From Moraxellaceae bacterium (lineage in GTDB: Bacteria; Pseudomonadota; Gammaproteobacteria; Pseudomonadales; Moraxellaceae), in NCBI GenBank assembly GCA_030646295.1, contig JAUSND010000016.1, positions 124,001-188,000 on the forward strand: a stretch of 64,000 nucleotides of DNA, written 5' to 3'. Both the position numbers and the translations under genes were made by a program. Below are positions 60,102 through 64,000 of the stretch, piece after piece; positions within the stretch are counted from its first letter, which is position 1, and every line of letters begins with the position of its first letter. The notes beneath the pieces were generated by a model. The model saw only the letters and a list, made by a program, of their open reading frames with translations. It was not told the DNA's origin and did not search any database.

Positions 60102-60234
60102 TAGCCTTCCTTGTTACTGGGCTTGTTACTGGCCTGGTCACTGGGCTGTAGAGCTACGGACTACGGGCCACGGACCACGCGTTGAGCATTGATCCGTTTT
60201 TAACAAGCAATGCCGGTAAACGCCAGTGCGAGTG

Positions 60235-61269
60235 TCAGCGTGTGCGCAAGCGGCTGGTGTTGACGATGTCGATGGCGCGGGCGCGCAACTGGCCGCAGCC
60301 GCCGTCCACATCCTGACCGGCACTGTTGCGTACCTTGGTCAGCACGCCACGGCTGTGCAGGTAGCGGACAATCTCGATAATGCGGGGGCCGTCGGGGCGC
60401 TGGTAGTCGTCGCCCTCCAGACTGTTGAACGGAATGAGGTTGAGCACCGCGTACTTGCCCTTGAACAGGCGCAGGATTTCGTCCAGCTCGTCCTGACCGT
60501 CGTTGATGCCCTTGAGCAGCGTCCACTGGTACTGGATGGGATAGCCCACCGAGCGGGCATAGGCCTCGCCCAGTTCCATCAGATCGGCCGGGGCAATCTT
60601 CTGTGCCTTGGGCAGCAGGTGTTCGCGCAGATCGGCCTTGGTGGTGTGCAGCGACAACGCCAGCGCCGGCTTGACCAGTTGCTGCGGCAGGCGCTCGAAC
60701 ACACGCATGTCGCCCACGGTAGAGAACACCAGGTTCTTGTGGCCAATGCCGCCTTCCGTGCCCAGCAGGTCGATGGCCTCCAGCACGTTGTCCAGATTGT
60801 GGGCCGGCTCGCCCATGCCCATGAACACCACCTTTTTCACCGGCCGTATCCGGCGCGCCAGCACCACCTGCGCCATGATCTCCATGCTGCTCACCTGACG
60901 CAGCAGGCCGCTCTTGCCGGTCATGCAGAAGCGGCAGCCCACCGCACAGCCCACCTGGGTAGACACGCACAGGCCATCACGGGGCAGCAGCACACTTTCC
61001 ACCATCTGCCCGTCGGCCAGCGCTACCAGCAGACGCGCCGAGCCATCGGCCGCCGGGTGTTGCGTATGGATACGGGCCAGCGCGTCGAGCTCTTCCGTGA
61101 TCTGCGGCAAAGCCTTGCGCACCGCCAGCGGCAGGAAGTTTTCGGTAGGTTCGCGCCGGGTGCCGGTATCCAGCGGCTTGCCCTTTAGCCACGCACGCAC
61201 AATCCGCCCGCGATGAACGGGCAGGGCGCCAAGGTCGGCGAGGCGTTGGGTAAGGTCGGAGATTCGCAT
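60235..61269 (-). CDS. RlmN-like radical SAM RNA methyltransferase
   Basis: A 344-residue radical SAM enzyme of the RlmN/Cfr group. 4Fe-4S ligands Cys108, Cys112 and Cys115 (CAVGCRFC), preceded by GLCVSTQVGC (Cys101), and the C-terminal catalytic cysteine in GGCGQLRARA (Cys325). MGMGEPAHNLDNVLEAIDLL and LALSLHTTKADLREHLLP are family blocks. It is shorter than E. coli RlmN (384) and divergent, so it is probably a paralogue; a standard RlmN may lie elsewhere. The RNA target (A2503 of 23S rRNA in RlmN) cannot be assumed. Confidence 0.88.
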   Translation of the reverse strand: MRISDLTQRLADLGALPVHRGRIVRAWLKGKPLDTGTRREPTENFLPLAVRKALPQITEELDALARIHTQHPAADGSARLLVALADGQMVESVLLPRDGLCVSTQVGCAVGCRFCMTGKSGLLRQVSSMEIMAQVVLARRIRPVKKVVFMGMGEPAHNLDNVLEAIDLLGTEGGIGHKNLVFSTVGDMRVFERLPQQLVKPALALSLHTTKADLREHLLPKAQKIAPADLMELGEAYARSVGYPIQYQWTLLKGINDGQDELDEILRLFKGKYAVLNLIPFNSLEGDDYQRPDGPRIIEIVRYLHSRGVLTKVRNSAGQDVDGGCGQLRARAIDIVNTSRLRTR

Positions 61270-61346
61270 GGGGGGCGAATGCTACCACCGGGGTGTGGGG
61301 GTGGTCATGCGGTGTGGGTGGTGGCTAGCGCGCCTGCAGCGAATGG

Positions 61347-61964
61347 TTAGCCGTCTAGCTGCTGAAGCGACCAGGCCAGATTCTCTCTGGCCTGATGCTC
61401 AAGCGCCTCACGAAGCCTGGGCGTGTTGTAGATGGGTTGGCGCGTCAGAAACTCTTCCAGAACAGCCCGGCGCTTGCTGCGAAAGAGAGGGGCCGGCACC
61501 CAGCTGTATTCTGCCCGAACCTGCTCCTCATACTCCATAAAGCGCGGGCGCTGCGCTCCAAGGATGGACAGGTCTATATCAACGAGCAGCATCTGGTCCT
61601 GACCTTCTGGCAGAACGGAGTGCCGGGTAGCATGAATGTGATTCCTGATCCGCCCGATCCTGTCCGCAGAGACCCCCGCCTTGCGCAACTCGGCCTCGGC
61701 CCACTCGGCACTCTTGAGTTCATTGTCGCTAGCCTTGACGTCATACACGGCGTCATGGAACCAGAGCGATATCTCTACTTCTCCAGGCTCAATCGCCAGA
61801 TCAAGGTGGCGATCAAAAAGCGCCAGGCATTCAGAAAGATGCTGGACCGTGTGGTACTTCCGTTGAGGCTCGGCATATGCAGAAAGCAACTCCTGCATCA
61901 GGGCGAGACCATCGCCCTGTGCATGAAGGCCCATCCAGCAACGTTTCCATGATGACTGCAGCAT
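61347..61964 (-). CDS. HD-superfamily phosphohydrolase, cassette-like
   Basis: A 205-residue predicted metal-dependent HD phosphohydrolase: YHTVQHLSECLALFDRHL, EISLWFHDAVYDVKASDNELKS, RNHIHATRHSVLP and DIDLSILG. AAAGGA before the ATG supports the start. The stop codon TAA sits inside GGCTAACCATTCGCT, which looks like an attC R-box start. An attC-like site lies between it and the next gene upstream. Members of this family occur in integron cassettes. Function unknown. Confidence 0.82.
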   Translation of the reverse strand: MLQSSWKRCWMGLHAQGDGLALMQELLSAYAEPQRKYHTVQHLSECLALFDRHLDLAIEPGEVEISLWFHDAVYDVKASDNELKSAEWAEAELRKAGVSADRIGRIRNHIHATRHSVLPEGQDQMLLVDIDLSILGAQRPRFMEYEEQVRAEYSWVPAPLFRSKRRAVLEEFLTRQPIYNTPRLREALEHQARENLAWSLQQLDG

Positions 61965-61979
61965 GTTTTCCTTTGGGAG

Positions 61980-62037
61980 GTGGCGTTGGAGTTGAGCGGC
62001 GGCCCATTAGGGCTGGCCGCTAGAACGACTTGTCATG
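61980..62037 (-). repeat. Decayed integron attC-like site
   Basis: On the plus strand, GGCGTTGGAGTTGAGCGGC ... GGCCGCTAGAACGACTTGT ... GTCATGC. This matches attC architecture: conserved AGTT(A/G)AGC-type and GAACGACTTGT boxes flanking an imperfect inverted repeat (AGCGGC 61995-62000 / GCCGCT 62016-62021). The outer core sites are degraded. It lies between the stop of the HEAT-like gene and the start of the HD gene, where a cassette's attC belongs. Confidence 0.6.
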
Positions 62038-62095
62038 CGGCGTACCAGTTGCCGCGCCCACCAATTGTCAGTATTGAACCTGCCGCGATTATTCC

Positions 62096-64000
62096 TCATG
62101 ACTGTTGCCAGTCGGTAATGCAACTTCCCTTCGGATCAAGAAACGGTTCCATCGGTGGCCAAGATTGGCCCGATGCAATACTGGGGTGACGTGGTTCACC
62201 AGCCGGCCTACCATACTCCAAGCGCCATTCCTCGATTTGACCGAGAAGCATGAAGGCAGACTTCCGTCGTTTCTCGTCCTCAATCGCAATTGTGAACAGC
62301 CTGGCGCGCAGTTCGTTTGACGCCCGTGCGTGTTGCGTGAAGATATTGGGACTTTGCTCATAGGGTCGTTGCTCGACGAAAGCGGTTTTGAGTTGATGCC
62401 AAATGCCTCGTGGAACCGGCGATGGCTTCGCGTCATCAATCAGGTTCAGATTTGCGGCGAGGGCTTCAGACGTTCCGAGCCAGCCCATTACCTTCGAGAG
62501 CAAGTGCCGATTGAGTTCCGGCAGGTCGCTTTCGCACAATTCGCGCAGCTGCGCAGCCACCTCTGGCCTGCGCTGGGCCAGCTCCGCGAGCCGCACGACA
62601 AGCACGTCATCGCGGTGAGGATGGCGCGTAAGTGCGATGCCGCGGACACCCGGATCGACGAAACCAAGGAGCAGTTCACGTGCACGCGCTGTGTCGAGTG
62701 CAGCGTAGGCATTGATAAAATTGTCCTCGCACTGATCGAACGTCGGCGCATCAGACGCGAGCTCATACAGAAGATCAACGGCGGCATCCGATCGGCTTTC
62801 GCCGAGAGCGGTGACAATCTCACGCAGTTCATACTCACGCAATTGCCGCTTCTCGAGCACGTCGCGCATCTTGGCGATCCCGTCCGCTGGGTCGTCGACG
62901 AAGGGGCAGAGCGCAAGGATCCGGCGCAGAAGGTACCTGTCTGAATCTTGCATCCAATTCTTAGTACGTTCGACGATGGAATCGACCAAAGCGAACGCGG
63001 TAGTCGCGGGTAAGACGAAACCCGCCATCAACAGGCGTTCGGCGGCGTCGAGACAGGGGGATTGGTCCCATTGGCCGGGCATGCCAATCACGTCGAGCAC
63101 CGCAGGCGCGCAACCGCGGCCATCAATTGCGGCAAGTGCCTTTCCGAGCTCTTTCAGCCCTGCAGCGGGTTTCCCGTCTTGGTTCTGTTCTTGCAGGCGC
63201 TTGATTTCGGCATTGATTGCGGCGGCGGCCCGTGTGCGCTGCTGGTCGTCGCCGGGCGGCGGAGTGCGACCTTCTCGAGCGGCCCACATCAAGTCGTAGC
63301 GGAGCGTCCGGTCGAAGGAACGCTCCGATTTTGGTACGAAGTCGCGCGCCATCGCGGCAGCGGCCTCGGAGCGGTATTCCGGCTCGGGAAGCAGGTCAAT
63401 AAGCACCTGCTCGGCACCGGTCGCGTCAAGGTGCATGATGGCGGCGATGTGCCAACCGGCGTAGCTCATGGTGCCACCGTTGCCGAGAGGTCCGCGATCG
63501 CCTGCTGCACGCGCTGCCCGGCCGCGGCGTACCCGCTCGATGTCGGCGTGGATGAGCCTCACTAGGTCCGCCATGTCTTCGGGCTTTCCGACTTGGGCGA
63601 TCGATAAGGCTAGTGTGGCTTTCTCCTCGCCGTTGATGTCGTCCTGGCGCAGGACGACATCAACACTACTTTTCAGGTAGGAGCGAAGGCGTGCCTTCAG
63701 GTCGTCGTCAGCGATGCGCAGCGGTTCCACGTCGGATCTTGCGACCCTGTGCAGAATGCCGGCTGCGACTTTGATGTCGAGCAGATCGCCGCGGGTGACG
63801 GATGAGAGAATGCCAGCCGCGGCAATGTCGCCAGGAAGATCGCGGAAGACGGCCTCCAGTTGGCGCATTATCTGCCACTCGAGTTCGTGTCGCACGCCAG
63901 GTTCCGCATCCACCTCGCGCCGCAGCTCGCGCAGCTTCGTAAACACGCGCGCCGCAAGATTGGCGTCTGCACGCGCGGCAATGATGGAAATCATGCCGCC
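62096..64000 (-). CDS. Large HEAT-like alpha-helical repeat protein (possibly incomplete at window end)
   Basis: At least 632 residues; the frame has no stop up to the window end, so the start at 63994 is uncertain. It consists almost wholly of short helix pairs with AxxL spacing (ALSIAQVGKPEDMADLVRLI, VTALGESRSDAAVDLLYELA, VVRLAELAQRRPEVAAQLRELC), like HEAT/armadillo solenoids used as binding scaffolds. No enzymatic motif visible. Composition is more GC-rich and Arg/Asp-rich than its neighbours, suggesting transfer. Such repeat tails are common on NACHT/STAND or defence proteins, but none of that machinery is visible here. Confidence 0.7.
   Translation of the reverse strand, partial: GGMISIIAARADANLAARVFTKLRELRREVDAEPGVRHELEWQIMRQLEAVFRDLPGDIAAAGILSSVTRGDLLDIKVAAGILHRVARSDVEPLRIADDDLKARLRSYLKSSVDVVLRQDDINGEEKATLALSIAQVGKPEDMADLVRLIHADIERVRRGRAARAAGDRGPLGNGGTMSYAGWHIAAIMHLDATGAEQVLIDLLPEPEYRSEAAAAMARDFVPKSERSFDRTLRYDLMWAAREGRTPPPGDDQQRTRAAAAINAEIKRLQEQNQDGKPAAGLKELGKALAAIDGRGCAPAVLDVIGMPGQWDQSPCLDAAERLLMAGFVLPATTAFALVDSIVERTKNWMQDSDRYLLRRILALCPFVDDPADGIAKMRDVLEKRQLREYELREIVTALGESRSDAAVDLLYELASDAPTFDQCEDNFINAYAALDTARARELLLGFVDPGVRGIALTRHPHRDDVLVVRLAELAQRRPEVAAQLRELCESDLPELNRHLLSKVMGWLGTSEALAANLNLIDDAKPSPVPRGIWHQLKTAFVEQRPYEQSPNIFTQHARASNELRARLFTIAIEDEKRRKSAFMLLGQIEEWRLEYGRPAGEPRHPSIASGQSWPPMEPFLDPKGSCITDWQQS

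Overview
The window looks like the chromosome of a free-living gammaproteobacterium of the hydrocarbon- and terpene-degrading kind (Alcanivorax, Marinobacter and Pseudomonas relatives). Reasons: HtpX and AlaA close to the enterobacterial/pseudomonad forms, a gammaproteobacterial-type tRNA-Ala(GGC), a complete Pseudomonas-order atu gene cluster, an SdsA/SdsB-like alkyl sulfatase pair, and many lipid-acting enzymes. Genus cannot be fixed from the sequence alone. No phage, insertion sequence, rRNA or CRISPR array is visible.

Layout. 1-3300: start of htpX, alaA with an unusual N-terminal helix-turn-helix-like extension, msrB, a glutathione peroxidase and a tRNA-Ala/tRNA-Glu unit with a clear promoter and terminator. 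3443-9443: a translationally coupled set (YahK-like aldehyde reductase, a DUF692/MNIO-type enzyme, an unfamiliar partner protein) followed by TfoX-N, DUF488 and SseB-like proteins and a neutral ceramidase without a signal peptide. 9516-21542: atuABCDEFGH on the minus strand with divergent atuR, the acyclic terpene (citronellol/geraniol) pathway.

21557-33673: an accessory catabolic region with two GSTs, a DUF6091-type periplasmic protein, a TetR regulator, a TonB-dependent receptor, a carotenoid cleavage-type oxygenase, an HxlR regulator, an alpha/beta hydrolase and a molybdopterin oxidoreductase. Two repeated operator-like motifs tie it together: a 19-bp motif at three places (TetR gene and carotenoid oxygenase) and a 15-bp palindrome at two places (GST-HxlR and molybdoenzyme).

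33765-61269: housekeeping and lipid genes, including an ABC1 kinase, two acyltransferases, a nitroreductase, a metallo-beta-lactamase-fold protein, YaaA, a sterol desaturase-type hydroxylase with a divergent AraC regulator, a degenerate EAL-domain protein, the alkyl sulfatase with its LysR regulator, a membrane AraC regulator, MAPEG and MOSC proteins, a lipocalin, an Ntn hydrolase and an RlmN-like methyltransferase.

61347-64000: an HD-domain gene and a large HEAT-like repeat gene separated by a decayed integron attC-like site, suggesting relic gene cassettes with a foreign composition.

Most interesting candidates for new biology: the MNIO pair at 4507-6326, the operator-linked oxygenase/receptor module at 24319-28845, and the cassette remnant at the right end.
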